From the NCBI GenBank assembly GCA_031286225.1, contig JAITUQ010000003.1, positions 1 through 53,016 of the forward strand: a stretch of 53,016 nt of DNA, in the 5' to 3' direction. Of the stretch, positions 19,927 through 29,407 are shown piece by piece. A model generated the notes under the pieces. The model ran no database searches. It saw only the letters and a list, made by a program, of their open reading frames with translations, and was not told the DNA's origin. Position 1 is the stretch's first letter. Each line of letters begins with the position of its first letter. The translations under genes were made by a program, and so were the position numbers. The DNA comes from Candidatus Methanorudis spinitermitis. GTDB taxonomy: Archaea; Methanobacteriota; Methanobacteria; Methanobacteriales; Methanobacteriaceae.

Positions 19927-20742
19927 TTAAATCTTTTTAGAAGCGTCAATAATATTATATTTAATGTTTTCTTCTTCTAAAGATTTTATCAAAGTTTTTG
20001 CCATATTTCCAACAGCTAATACCATAATATTAAGTCCTTTTTTTGTAGCAGCTACAGTTGAATGTGCAGTTGCATATTCAATAGCTATTGGAATATTTAA
20101 TTTATTAGCTACTACCCTTGCTATGGTTCCCATAATTCCAACCTTATCAATTTTATGCACACCCCATTTTTTATATTCTTTCTCATATATTTTTTCAATG
20201 AGTTTTAAATCAGTTGATCTAGAGCCACCTTTTTTTATAGTTGGAAGTGAAATAATGATTACTTGACCAATTTCTAAGTCAATCACTCCATTTAAACCAG
20301 TTAAAGCTAGATCTTCCCCAACATCTGCATCACATAGAACACTTGCTGTAGCATTTTGCTTGGATTTATCTGCATATAGAATACCATCTTCCATATATAA
20401 TCCAACTTGCTCATTTTTCTTTATTTTTTCACAAGCTATAGCTGGCCAAACTGATTTATAATGATTCATGGTTTCTAAAACAGAATCAGAGTATTTTCTA
20501 AGATTTATAGCATCTTTTTTGACCTTAACTATCCCTTTTTGTGTAATTTTATAAGGAGATCTTCCATCTCTAGAATTAATATATCCTTCATCAACCAATG
20601 TCTTAATATTTTCAGAAACTGCTTGTACTGTGATATTAAGCCGTTCAGCTATATCTTTTTGTCTAAGATGAGGGTCTTGTTTTGAAATTTCACTTAAAAT
20701 CTGAAAATGAGTCATTTCTCCTCTTTTTTTAAATATTTTCAT
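19927..20742 (-). CDS. Winged helix-turn-helix transcriptional regulator
   Basis: The 271-residue archaeal regulator starts with a winged helix-turn-helix (about residues 10-75: LRQKDIAERLNITVQAVSEN then a wing). A longer C-terminal domain contains GLNGVIDLEIGQV, a predicted effector-binding or signalling part of DUF7839 type. The C-terminal fold suggests binding of a small molecule, but the ligand is unknown. The ATG follows GGGAAA. It is separated from the glycan genes by 150 bp containing a 24-bp direct repeat and an 11-bp inverted repeat, which could be its own operator. Confidence 0.85.
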   Translation of the reverse strand: MKIFKKRGEMTHFQILSEISKQDPHLRQKDIAERLNITVQAVSENIKTLVDEGYINSRDGRSPYKITQKGIVKVKKDAINLRKYSDSVLETMNHYKSVWPAIACEKIKKNEQVGLYMEDGILYADKSKQNATASVLCDADVGEDLALTGLNGVIDLEIGQVIIISLPTIKKGGSRSTDLKLIEKIYEKEYKKWGVHKIDKVGIMGTIARVVANKLNIPIAIEYATAHSTVAATKKGLNIMVLAVGNMAKTLIKSLEEENIKYNIIDASKKI

Positions 20743-20811
20743 TTTTTCCCTACATTTTCATAAAACTTAATTTTTTAGTTAATTAAAACTTTATTCTTCT
20801 TATATATGATA

Positions 20812-20894
20812 AATTAAAATATTATAAATTTATAATAAATTTGGAATTGTTATAATAATATATTTAATTAAAATATTATAAATTTATAACAATT
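20812..20894. repeat. 24-bp direct repeat and 11-bp inverted repeat upstream of the wHTH gene
   Basis: An identical 24-bp string beginning AATTAAAATATT occurs at 20812-20835 and 20866-20889. Overlapping it, AATTGTTATAA (20845-20855) and TTATAACAATT (20884-20894) form a perfect inverted pair. The region is the promoter region of the winged-helix regulator and touches the 3' end of the GT2 gene. Confidence 0.6.
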
Positions 20895-21987
20895 AATTTT
20901 TTAAATAATTATTTTTAATTATTGAGAATTTTATCATTAAAATGATTAATTCTATTAATAAATTAAACTTTAAACTTGATTTATAAGATTTTTTCATATT
21001 TTTGGCTTGAACCAACAACTCTTCATATTGTTCTTGACTACCTTTAAACTTTAAAAAAAGATCTATCCAATTTAATAAGAAGGGATTTAGAATTAAATCA
21101 TTATATTTAAAATCAAATTTATTACATAAATTTGAACTTGCAAGATATGATTTCAAAGAATCTATAACTAATTTAAAACTTATTTTTTTTGTAACAGATT
21201 GATTTTCATCTGTTTCTCTCATACAATAGTTATAGATAAAGCTATTATTTAGAAATAATATTCCATTAGCATGTATATAGGATTCTATAACAAAATTTAA
21301 ATCTTCTCCAGAAATAAATGGGGGAAATGTTATATTATTGTTTTCTATTAACTCTCTTTTGTAAATTTTTGTCCAAATACATGGTAAAATCTTAAGAATA
21401 CTAGGTTCCTCATTTATGTTTGGAATGTATATTTTATCTGAGTTTTTTCTAATTTTTTTCCCATAAATTAAATAAAAAAAGAATTTTTCCCATAAAAAAG
21501 ATAAAATTCCTGAAAAATTAGGATTTTTTAAAAATTCATCTTCATATTCATCAATCTGATCTTCAAATGGAGAATATGATTTTCGAACAATATTTTTTTC
21601 GTTGTAAATACGTTTATACCTAGCAAATACAATATCTACATCATTTGACGAAATTTCATTATACAAAATTTCACATGTGTCCTCTTCATAGCTATCATCA
21701 GAATCTAAAAACATTAAATATTTTCCAGTAGCTAATTTTAAAGCAATATTTCGAGGCCCATAAGCTCCACCAGTATTTTTTTTCAGATGAATACTTATGA
21801 AATTTTTATATTTTTCTGAATATTTATTAATAATGTTTTTACTTTCATCGGTTGAACAATCATTAACCATTATCACCTGAATGTTTTCAAAACCAATTGT
21901 TTGATTTACAATAGAGTCTAAAGCATTTTTTAAATTTTTTTCTGCATTAAAAATTGGCATTATAATACTAATAATTGGCTTAAAAAT
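20893..21987 (-). CDS. Family 2 glycosyltransferase, AUU start proposed
   Basis: This 364-residue GT2 glycosyltransferase has a GT-A fold: the N-terminal strand FKPIISIIMPIFNAEKNL, NDCSTDES, and the DSDD metal motif near residue 93. It ends with a hydrophobic helix that may touch the membrane. The usual first residues of the family are encoded upstream of the first ATG (21960) with no ATG, GTG or TTG. AAGGAG (21996-22001) lies 8 bases before ATT at 21985-21987, which I take as start. Starting at the ATG would lose the first beta strand. It follows gmd, fcl and the fucosyltransferase on the same strand. Confidence 0.8.
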   Translation of the reverse strand: MFKPIISIIMPIFNAEKNLKNALDSIVNQTIGFENIQVIMVNDCSTDESKNIINKYSEKYKNFISIHLKKNTGGAYGPRNIALKLATGKYLMFLDSDDSYEEDTCEILYNEISSNDVDIVFARYKRIYNEKNIVRKSYSPFEDQIDEYEDEFLKNPNFSGILSFLWEKFFFYLIYGKKIRKNSDKIYIPNINEEPSILKILPCIWTKIYKRELIENNNITFPPFISGEDLNFVIESYIHANGILFLNNSFIYNYCMRETDENQSVTKKISFKLVIDSLKSYLASSNLCNKFDFKYNDLILNPFLLNWIDLFLKFKGSQEQYEELLVQAKNMKKSYKSSLKFNLLIELIILMIKFSIIKNNYLKN

Positions 21988-22053
21988 AGTAAAAACTCCT
22001 TAATTAGTAAGTATAATTTAGCAACTCGAATTTTCATTAAAAGAATTATAATA

Positions 22054-22093
22054 AATTTTACCAAAATTTGGCGTTATACTATAGTTTAAAATC
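22054..22093 (+). promoter_or_regulatory. Second copy of the TTTTACCAAAA..TTTGG..ACTATAGT motif
   Basis: The stretch shares ATTTTACCAAAA, TTTGG and ACTATAGT, in that order, with the minus strand at 3071-3110. Its central CCAAAATTTGG is a dyad. It lies about 70 bp upstream of the GT2 start, but the non-palindromic part faces away from that gene. Its role is unknown. Confidence 0.35.
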
Positions 22094-22271
22094 TTTTTTC
22101 ATCATCTTTAACAGAATCTGAGTAATATCACTTATTTTCTTTTTAGTATAGTATATATAATAATTTTGTATTGTATATGGTCTTACTTAAGCTTGATTCA
22201 AGCTCTATCCATTTTAATTCGTTTTACTATATTGTTTTATGGTTTTCATAGATTACTTATTAATATAAAAG

Positions 22272-23471
22272 TTAAACAGATTTTATTCCAATATATTTAA
22301 TTTTCACTGGAACATTATTAACACTAGAAATTTTTAAAGAATTCAGAGAAATAGTTTTATCTAAATAAATGTATCGGATTGATAATCCTCTGTAATATCC
22401 AATAAATATAGGTTTGGTTTCCTTGTTACTCAACTTTAAAATTCCTTTATTTTTAGAATCAGTAACTATTTTAATAATGGTATCATGATTAAATGAATTT
22501 ATTTTTAAAAATTCCATTTTGATTTTTATACTTTTATTTAGTGTGAGGTCATTATTATGTAATTCAAATATTTTGTTTGATGATTGCTCATATAATTCAG
22601 ATCTATCACATTTTATTCTATTCCACTTTTTTGGAATAGTATATTCAAAGGTGTATGAATTAAGCCAAGGTTCTGGTGCTATGACAATTTTATCCTTATT
22701 TGAGCTAAGCCATGCACCCCACCAATGAAAAGTACTATTTGATATTATAAAATGTTTACATGAGCTAATTAATCTTAGATCTTCATAATCTTTATCAAAT
22801 CCGTTATGTGTCACATAAATTGTAGGGTAATCTAGTTTAATATTTTTTTTCACCCATTCAGGATCATCGGAAAATACATAAAAAATAGGATTTTCTATAC
22901 TTTTAGCAATCATGTCCGTAGATTTCTTATAATAATTTAATGTGCAGATACCTAATTGTGCTTTCCAAAAAGGATTAAGATAGTCATTTCTACGAACGCA
23001 CAATGCCACAGCATTTACTGAAAATATTTCATCTATATAAGATTTATTTTTTTCGCTGGGAGGAGTTTTTATCTTAAAATCTTCTCTAATAATGTCTTCA
23101 TTATGCAAAAAATATTTTTCATTATGCCAATATCCTTTTAAAAATATATCTCCCTTTAAATTTCGAATATTTTGGTTGTATATATCAAATTCATATTGAT
23201 TGCCCTCATAAATATAGTTAAAATCAGATTTAATTTTTCCTAAAATAGGGGCTGAAATAAATTTTAAAATAGATGAATTTTTTTCTTTAATATTGAAGTG
23301 ATTCAGATTATATCTATCATGACTTTCTCTTTTTAAAAAAAAATCAATAAAATAATTATTATAAAATAAAATTAAAGAAAAGTCTGTTTTCAAATCAATT
23401 GAAAGAGATCTTGCAATTGCATATTGAAACATTTGATTTCCAGTACCTCCAATAAGAGTTGTATATATCAT
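22272..23471 (-). CDS. GT11 fucosyltransferase (alpha-1,2-type) with C-terminal extension
   Basis: The product is a family 11 glycosyltransferase, a family of GDP-fucose-dependent alpha-1,2-fucosyltransferases. Motifs: GGTGNQMFQYA (8-18), ALCVRRNDY (donor-binding arginines), VFSDD, and SNSTFHWWGAWLS near residue 240. The catalytic part ends near residue 295, the usual length; about 100 further residues are beta-rich and polar, possibly an accessory carbohydrate- or membrane-associated module. The start follows GGAGGAAT. Upstream genes fcl and gmd make the GDP-fucose donor, supporting the assignment. The acceptor is unknown, presumably a surface glycan. Confidence 0.88.
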   Translation of the reverse strand: MIYTTLIGGTGNQMFQYAIARSLSIDLKTDFSLILFYNNYFIDFFLKRESHDRYNLNHFNIKEKNSSILKFISAPILGKIKSDFNYIYEGNQYEFDIYNQNIRNLKGDIFLKGYWHNEKYFLHNEDIIREDFKIKTPPSEKNKSYIDEIFSVNAVALCVRRNDYLNPFWKAQLGICTLNYYKKSTDMIAKSIENPIFYVFSDDPEWVKKNIKLDYPTIYVTHNGFDKDYEDLRLISSCKHFIISNSTFHWWGAWLSSNKDKIVIAPEPWLNSYTFEYTIPKKWNRIKCDRSELYEQSSNKIFELHNNDLTLNKSIKIKMEFLKINSFNHDTIIKIVTDSKNKGILKLSNKETKPIFIGYYRGLSIRYIYLDKTISLNSLKISSVNNVPVKIKYIGIKSV

Positions 23472-23644
23472 TATTCCTCCAATGTTAAATTAATAATATT
23501 TCAGATGATTTTTTAATATTCACATTTGACAAATATATTTTTATTAAGCAACAGGCATTTACTAAATTTTGGTCTATTTGGGTCCAAGCCTCGTCTATAT
23601 TTATATAATAGATGAATCAGAGGACATAAAGATAATCCTTTAAG

Positions 23645-24589
23645 TTATTTTTTATTAGTATCAATTATATTTTCAAGGTACCAATTATATGTTTTTGTTA
23701 TTCCATCTCTTAGAGATGTTTTATAGCTCCATCCTAATTTTTTTATTTTGCTAATATCGAGCAACTTGCGGTACATACCATCTGGTTTTGAGGAATCAAA
23801 AACTAATTCTCCTCCATACCCAACTATTTCTTTTATTAACTTTGCAAGGTTTGAGATTGTTATATCTTTACCAACACCTACATTGATAAAATCAGTTTCA
23901 TGATAATTTTCTAATAAAAACACTGATGCATCAGCCATATCATCAACATACATAAATTCTCTATATGGGTTTCCAGTACCCCAAATTTTTACTGAAGGTT
24001 TATTTTTTTCTTTTGCATCATGTATCCTTTTTAATATTGCAGATAATACATGTGATGTTTCAGGATCAAAATTATCATTAATCCCATACAAATTAGGAGG
24101 CATGATACTTATATAATTTAAACCATGTTCTTTATTTAAATATTCACAAGCTTTTAAACCTGCAATTTTAGCTATTGCATAACCTTCATTAGTTGGTTCT
24201 AATGGTCCTGATAATAAGTATTCTTCTTTTAATGGTTGAGGTGCATTTTTTGGATAAATACATGAACTTCCTAAAAATAATAAATTTTCTGTTCCATTAA
24301 TATATGCAGCATTAATAACATTTGTTTGTATTGAAAGATTATCTAATAAAAAACCAGTTAAATCATTCATATTTGCATTAATTCCTCCAACTCGTGCTGC
24401 GGCAAGTATAACGTATTCAAGCTTATTTTCCTTAAAAAAAAGATTAACTTTTTTTTGATCTCTTAAATCTAATTCAGAAGAAGATCTAGTTATGATGTTT
24501 TCAAAATTTTTCTTTTTTAAATTTCTTATAATAGCTGAGCCAACCATCCCATTATGGCCAGCTACATATATTTTTGAATTGTAATCCAT
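23645..24589 (-). CDS. fcl: GDP-L-fucose synthase
   Basis: The product (314 aa) is a short-chain dehydrogenase-type epimerase/reductase that turns GDP-4-keto-6-deoxy-D-mannose into GDP-L-fucose with NADPH. Visible are the nucleotide-binding GHNGMVGSA, SSCIYP, and the YxxxK pair (YAIAK). The ATG at 24589 is chosen, with AAGG 7 bases upstream; an in-frame TTG two codons earlier lies next to the Shine-Dalgarno and is less likely. It follows gmd by 37 bp on the same strand and precedes the GT11 gene, forming a fucose operon. Confidence 0.95.
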   Translation of the reverse strand: MDYNSKIYVAGHNGMVGSAIIRNLKKKNFENIITRSSSELDLRDQKKVNLFFKENKLEYVILAAARVGGINANMNDLTGFLLDNLSIQTNVINAAYINGTENLLFLGSSCIYPKNAPQPLKEEYLLSGPLEPTNEGYAIAKIAGLKACEYLNKEHGLNYISIMPPNLYGINDNFDPETSHVLSAILKRIHDAKEKNKPSVKIWGTGNPYREFMYVDDMADASVFLLENYHETDFINVGVGKDITISNLAKLIKEIVGYGGELVFDSSKPDGMYRKLLDISKIKKLGWSYKTSLRDGITKTYNWYLENIIDTNKK

Positions 24590-24626
24590 ATTCAAACCTT
24601 TAATAAATTAAATTTTAATATTTTTA

Positions 24627-25679
24627 TTAAATTTCATTATTTTCAACTTTTTTTATATCTTCAGCTACCATTTCTTCTACAATTTGATCGAAAGATATTT
24701 TTGGTCTCCATCCTAATTCTCTTCTAGCTTTAGTAGAATTTCCTAATAGCAAATCAACTTCCGTAGGTCTAAAGTACTCAGGATCAATCTCTATTAAGAT
24801 TTTTTCAGTTTTCGAATCAATACCCTTTTCGTTTATTCCTTTTCCTTCCCATTTTAATTCTATTCCCGCTTTTTCAAAAGCTAACTGAGCAAATTCTCTT
24901 ACACTATGTTTTTTACCAGTAGCGACTACAAAATCATCTGGTTTTTTATACTGTAAAATTTTCCACATACATTCTACATAGTCTTCAGCATGTCCCCAGT
25001 CCCTAAATGAATCCAGATTACCTAAATACAATTTTTGCTGTTTGCCTTGCAAAATTCTAGCAACTGCTAATGTTATTTTTCTTGTTACAAAAGTTTCTCC
25101 TCTTCTTGGAGATTCATGATTGAAAAGAATACCATTAGATGCAAATAAATCATAAGCTTCCCTATAATTTTTTGTTATCCAAAACCCATATAATTTAGCT
25201 ACACCATAAGGGCTTCGTGGATAAAAGGGAGTTGTCTCAGATTGAGGAATTTCCTGAACTAAACCATATAATTCAGAAGTTGATGCTTGATAAATCTTAG
25301 TTTTATTTAAACCTAATAGTCTAACTGCTTCTAAGACACGTAAAGTTCCAATAGCATCTGCATTAGCTGTGTATTCTGGAGTTTCAAAAGACACTTTCAC
25401 ATGAGATTGAGCTGCAAGATTGTAAATTTCATCAGGTTTAATCTTCTGAATTAATGCTATAATATTAGTAGAATCAGTTAGATCACCATAATGTAAATTA
25501 ATTTTCTTAGAAATATGTGTGTCACATATTAGTTTATCCATGTATAAATGTTCTATTCTTCCTGTATTGAAAGAAGAACTCCTTCTTAATATCCCATGAA
25601 CTTCATAACCCTTTTTTAATAAAAATTCTGCGAGATAAGATCCATCTTGCCCAGTAATTCCAGTAATTAGTGCCTTCAT
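24627..25679 (-). CDS. gmd: GDP-mannose 4,6-dehydratase
   Basis: The product (350 aa) is the NADP-dependent dehydratase that starts GDP-fucose synthesis from GDP-D-mannose. Motifs are [16 protein letters not shown] at the N terminus, NLAAQSHV, the catalytic SPYGVAK and the [10 protein letters not shown] segment specific to GMD. The length is typical. AAGGAGAT precedes the ATG. It is the first gene of the fucose operon, with the divergent nucleotidyltransferase-cupin gene starting 350 bp away. The same intermediate can lead to GDP-rhamnose or perosamine, but the adjacent fcl points to L-fucose. Confidence 0.96.
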   Translation of the reverse strand: MKALITGITGQDGSYLAEFLLKKGYEVHGILRRSSSFNTGRIEHLYMDKLICDTHISKKINLHYGDLTDSTNIIALIQKIKPDEIYNLAAQSHVKVSFETPEYTANADAIGTLRVLEAVRLLGLNKTKIYQASTSELYGLVQEIPQSETTPFYPRSPYGVAKLYGFWITKNYREAYDLFASNGILFNHESPRRGETFVTRKITLAVARILQGKQQKLYLGNLDSFRDWGHAEDYVECMWKILQYKKPDDFVVATGKKHSVREFAQLAFEKAGIELKWEGKGINEKGIDSKTEKILIEIDPEYFRPTEVDLLLGNSTKARRELGWRPKISFDQIVEEMVAEDIKKVENNEI

Positions 25680-26031
25680 TATATCTCCTTATAATAAATA
25701 TTGTTATTAGCTTATTCTAATGATACTTATTATTTTTTTAAAAAAACCTTTTTTTATAAATTTATACTTTATTAAAAAATTTATAATTAATAATATATGA
25801 AAAAATATATCTTTATAAATATTTATAAGTTATTCTATACAATATAGTTTATATTATGTATTTATTCGACATAATCTAAAATAGATGGTTTAATTAATAA
25901 AGTTTGACCGATGATAAATATGATTAATTTTAAAGATTTAGTTCATACTGGTAAATTTAAAGAAATTAATGAACTGGGAAAGAAAGTGCAGCTATTCCAA
26001 ATTTAAATATGGTATTAATCGAGGAAATGAT
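25680..26031. other. Divergent intergenic region of the glycan locus
   Basis: This region separates gmd and the divergent nucleotidyltransferase gene. A 28-codon reading frame at 25920-26006 may be a chance leader or a gene remnant; I found no convincing homology. The rest is AT-rich, and a TATA-like box for each direction is plausible but not clear. Confidence 0.5.
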
Positions 26032-27036
26032 ATGTCAAAAACTGCAGGTATGATCCTTTGTGGGGGATTTGGAAAGAGACTTAGACCAATAACTGAAAAA
26101 ATTCCTAAACCATTGGTTGAAATTAAAGAAGATTACACTATTTTAGATAAACAGCTATTTGACTTTAAAAACGCTGGAATTGAAGATGTTTATCTTTTAA
26201 CTGGGTTTTTAAATGAAAAAATCAAAGAAAGGTATGGCAATGAGTATAAAGGAGTTCATATTCATTATGTTATTGAAGATGAACCTCTGGGGACCTTGAA
26301 TGCTATTCGGTTGGGTATGGAACAATTAGGGGAAGATATTCAATGTATTATTCGAAATGGTGATGTTGTAGCTGATTTGAATATTAAAAAAATGATTGAA
26401 CAGGGAGAAAACTCTACCTATCCTTTTTCGATTTTTGTAACTAAAATGCAGTCTCCTTATGGGATAGTAGAACTTAGCGGTGATAGATTGGTTTTATTTA
26501 AAGAAAAACCTATTCTTGATTATTATATTAATGGTGGAGTCTATTTTTCTAAAGGAGCTATTGATTTTGGAGATTTTGAAAAGGGAGATATTGAAAAAAC
26601 AATATTTCCACTGATGGCAAGTGAAAATAGCTTAGGATATTATAAAGAAGACGGGCTATTTTGGATGGCTATTGATACTTCTAAAGAATTAGAAATGATT
26701 AGAAAAGAATACAAAAATAGAACTGATAAACCATGGGGATATGAAAAAGTTTTAATATATACAGACAAATATTTAACAAAAGAACTCTTTATTAAAGAAG
26801 GATATCAGACTTCCTTCCATTATCATGAAAAAAAAGATGAAACAATGTATATAATGTCTGGTGCAGGATACATAGAGTTTGAAGGCAGGAAAGAATACTT
26901 TGGTAAAAATGATACTATACGAATAGAACCAAATGAAAAACACTCAATTGTAGCTACTGAAAATACAGTTCTCCATGAAGTTTCAACTCCACATCTAGAT
27001 GATACGGTTCGTGTAAAAGATTTTTACACAAGATAA
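26032..27036 (+). CDS. Sugar-1-phosphate nucleotidyltransferase fused to a cupin
   Basis: The N-terminal domain (about 1-230) is a nucleotidyltransferase with [20 protein letters not shown] and NGDVV; it would charge a sugar-1-phosphate with a nucleotide. The C-terminal part (about 235-334) is a cupin of the type II phosphomannose isomerase/ManC kind: [18 protein letters not shown] and GAGYIEF. The pairing could make GDP-mannose for the divergent gmd, but the short first domain looks more like HddC/GlmU-type enzymes, so the sugar is uncertain. The ATG at 26032 follows GAGG; an upstream in-frame ATG gives an atypical N terminus. Confidence 0.85.
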   Translation: MSKTAGMILCGGFGKRLRPITEKIPKPLVEIKEDYTILDKQLFDFKNAGIEDVYLLTGFLNEKIKERYGNEYKGVHIHYVIEDEPLGTLNAIRLGMEQLGEDIQCIIRNGDVVADLNIKKMIEQGENSTYPFSIFVTKMQSPYGIVELSGDRLVLFKEKPILDYYINGGVYFSKGAIDFGDFEKGDIEKTIFPLMASENSLGYYKEDGLFWMAIDTSKELEMIRKEYKNRTDKPWGYEKVLIYTDKYLTKELFIKEGYQTSFHYHEKKDETMYIMSGAGYIEFEGRKEYFGKNDTIRIEPNEKHSIVATENTVLHEVSTPHLDDTVRVKDFYTR

Positions 27037-27071
27037 AAAAAATACACTTATGAAAGTTGTTAATTATTTTT

Positions 27072-27242
27072 GGCTCATGCACCTTTAATGGTTCAATATA
27101 TTTTCACTTATTAAATTAAAAAGTGAATTAAATATTCAAGGTACTATTTCAATAATTTACCGTTTATTTAATCAATTTTTTTAATATAATGTATTGTCAA
27201 TAGTTTCTATTGAATTTGCACCATTACGAATGGGCATGAGCC
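27072..27242. repeat. Imperfect inverted repeat between convergent genes
   Basis: GGCTCATGC (27072-27080) pairs perfectly with GCATGAGCC (27234-27242). Further in, TAATGGT (27086-27092) pairs with ACCATTA (27220-27226). The arms bracket about 170 bp between two converging genes. It could be a small miniature element or a long-range transcript structure. Confidence 0.55.
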
Positions 27243-27324
27243 TTACTCTTTAGTAATTAACATTATATTAATAGTTCTATAAAAAATTTTTTATAAAATC
27301 AGTATAAATAGTATCCTTTAATGG

Positions 27325-28722
27325 TCAATAGCTAAATTTATTAAAAATTTTTAAAAATTCTTCCTTTTTATCATTAGGGATATAAGCTCCACAAGCCATT
27401 GAATGGCCTCCACCTTTTCCTCCAACTGAGGTAGCTATTTTTCTTATAATATTTCCAAAGTGATGCCCATCATAAGCTAACAGTCTTGAACAACGTAAAG
27501 AAACTTTTAAAAACTCTGAAGTCTCATCAAGTTCTGTAAAACCTATCATTGGTTTTCTCCAATTTCCATAGCTAAGTATCATTCCAGCTATTGTTCCCAC
27601 TACCGAGCTTTTTATTCCATTTCCATCAAAGTATTGGATTTTGTCTAATTCAATAATCATATCTTCATCTTCAATTCTTTGAATATTTTGAGCTAAATAT
27701 CTTCTATGTTCTTTTGAAATTATTTCTAACTCATCTAATGAACTTGTTCTATTTCCTTTTAGTATTTCAATAGCTATGTCTTCTCTATTGTTTCTTGCAC
27801 ATGCATTTATTGCTGTTGAAAATTCAGACCCATCACGAAGAAAGGTATGGTCTTCTTCCATTAAAAATTCATATGAATCTGCAGCTACAAGTTTAGGAAC
27901 ATATTTAACATATTTTTCAGGCACTTCCTTGGATAACATTTTTACAAGTTCAGAGAATAGCTTTCCTTTTTCAAGATTATCTAAATCACTTAGAGTTCTT
28001 GATCTATCTCCAATTTTTAGAGGGATTCCAAGATTTTTCATCATAGCAATAGCTTCTGTTCTATTGTTTGTAATTGGTAGGTTAACATCACTAAAGTAAG
28101 AAAGAGCTACAAAAAGAGGGCGTGTTTGTCTTCCATATAGAGATAGATCGTTAATAGAATTAACATATCCTTGGCCGACACTATCTTTTAACATAATAGA
28201 ATTTAAACCTTCTAATTTTCCAGTCATGCTGTTTTGCATATCTCCAATAGCTGCAAGCACTCCAATCCAACTTAAATCTTCATATCCAAATTCTTTAGCT
28301 AAAAAGTAGCTAAGTCCACCTCCAGAAATATAATTTGACCCATCAATTCCATGATGTAGTGGGTTAATTTCTAAATATTCATAAGAAACCTTATTTTTGT
28401 AATTAAAATCTCTAAGGGGTGGGTGATGATCTAAAATTATTATTTTTGAAGAATTTTTAGCTAATTCATCAACATTTTGACCAGACCCTAAATCTGAAAA
28501 AAGGGTTAGTTCATTTTCAATTTCTAAATTATCAAGTTTATCTAAACTAATGATATCAATGGAATGCTCTTTTTCACTCCTATCAAGAATAGTGGATAAA
28601 ATAGCTCCTGCTGAAATACCATCACAATCATTATGACTATAAATTTTTATATCTTCACAATCTTCTATTATTTTTTTTGCTTTCACGTAAGACTCTTTCA
28701 TTTTCGATGGTATTTCTTTCAT
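27325..28722 (-). CDS. Archaeal RecJ-like DHH/DHHA1 single-strand exonuclease
   Basis: The product (465 aa) is a DHH-family phosphoesterase of the archaeal RecJ/GAN type, which trims single-stranded DNA or RNA, often with GINS. Motif I is SHNDCDGI, motif III is ILDHHPP, and the DHHA1 end has [12 protein letters not shown]. All predicted metal ligands are present. The ATG at 28722 is taken as start; a GTG three codons upstream is possible and no clear Shine-Dalgarno decides. It lies downstream of SRP19 on the same strand after a 310-bp gap. Confidence 0.9.
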   Translation of the reverse strand: MKEIPSKMKESYVKAKKIIEDCEDIKIYSHNDCDGISAGAILSTILDRSEKEHSIDIISLDKLDNLEIENELTLFSDLGSGQNVDELAKNSSKIIILDHHPPLRDFNYKNKVSYEYLEINPLHHGIDGSNYISGGGLSYFLAKEFGYEDLSWIGVLAAIGDMQNSMTGKLEGLNSIMLKDSVGQGYVNSINDLSLYGRQTRPLFVALSYFSDVNLPITNNRTEAIAMMKNLGIPLKIGDRSRTLSDLDNLEKGKLFSELVKMLSKEVPEKYVKYVPKLVAADSYEFLMEEDHTFLRDGSEFSTAINACARNNREDIAIEILKGNRTSSLDELEIISKEHRRYLAQNIQRIEDEDMIIELDKIQYFDGNGIKSSVVGTIAGMILSYGNWRKPMIGFTELDETSEFLKVSLRCSRLLAYDGHHFGNIIRKIATSVGGKGGGHSMACGAYIPNDKKEEFLKIFNKFSY

Positions 28723-29032
28723 TGGACCCACGATTATTTTGTTATAGTTTTTACTTCAATAAAATATTTGTTTAGTAATATATGGATAATTAATTCTTTC
28801 ATTATAATTTTATGAGAAATGTAGTTTTTTTTTAATTTTTAGAAATATTTTTATCATTCTTTTTATCTTATTTAAAATAACTTTATCAATATAATTCTTT
28901 AATTTGATAAAAATTTATTTTAAATAATGTAGTGTTTTAATTGGATTAATAATTAATTAAATATTTCAATTATCAGTAGAAAAATTTTCAATTACTAGTG
29001 GAAAAACTTTCCAAAGTTCTGTATATAATTGG
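28723..29032. other. Intergenic region between SRP19 and the DHH nuclease
   Basis: No gene. It contains a near-exact 21-22-bp tandem duplication of TTTCAATTA(Y)(Y)AGT(R)GAAAAA at about 28964-29006. The rest is featureless AT-rich sequence. Confidence 0.5.
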
Positions 29033-29311
29033 CTATTTTTTACGCAATGTTTTTATTGTTTCACTAATTTTTACCAAAATCTCATTTTTTGAGAAATTTT
29101 CTTTTTCAACTATAACCCTTCCAGAATTTTCCCACCAAGAATTAGGATAAGATTTATCGTCTTCAACTTTTGGATTCAGTTTTAATTTACGTGCTGCTCG
29201 AGATATTTCTGTTAACTTTGGTCCGGAAACAGCATATTCCTTACTTATTTTTCTTCCTTCGTTGCGACTTTTCTTGGAGTCAATATAAACTGGCCAAATC
29301 ATTTTTTGCAT
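29033..29311 (-). CDS. srp19: Signal recognition particle 19 kDa protein
   Basis: The product (92 aa) is archaeal SRP19, which binds the tips of helices 6 and 8 of 7S RNA and prepares it for SRP54. The family start MIWPVYID and the VSGPKLTEISRAARKL helix are plain. A C-terminal basic tail (KTLRKK) fits RNA binding. AGGATGAT precedes the ATG. The 7S RNA gene itself is not in this window. Confidence 0.95.
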   Translation of the reverse strand: MQKMIWPVYIDSKKSRNEGRKISKEYAVSGPKLTEISRAARKLKLNPKVEDDKSYPNSWWENSGRVIVEKENFSKNEILVKISETIKTLRKK

Positions 29312-29407
29312 TTTATCATCCTACATGTAACTATTAGTAAAATAATTCCTTAGACAATTGAAATAGTATTGGAATCTTTACTTAAGTACATAGTGTTTAT
29401 TAATTTA

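Noticed and set aside
19862..19930. Small 22-codon gene after vapC
   Set aside because: It has no Shine-Dalgarno and no recognisable content, and it overlaps the end of the opposing regulator gene.
23480..23644. Gene remnant in the frame that continues after the fcl stop codon
   Set aside because: The frame stays open for about 45 codons and looks faintly protein-like, but it has no start, no known motif, and could be open by chance.
25920..26006. 28-codon leader peptide before the nucleotidyltransferase
   Set aside because: There is an ATG and a stop, but no Shine-Dalgarno and no conserved pattern visible; mentioned only as a possibility in the intergenic entry.
25969..26031. Upstream in-frame ATG as start of the nucleotidyltransferase
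   Set aside because: It would add 21 residues not seen in the family, while a good GAGG lies before the ATG at 26032.
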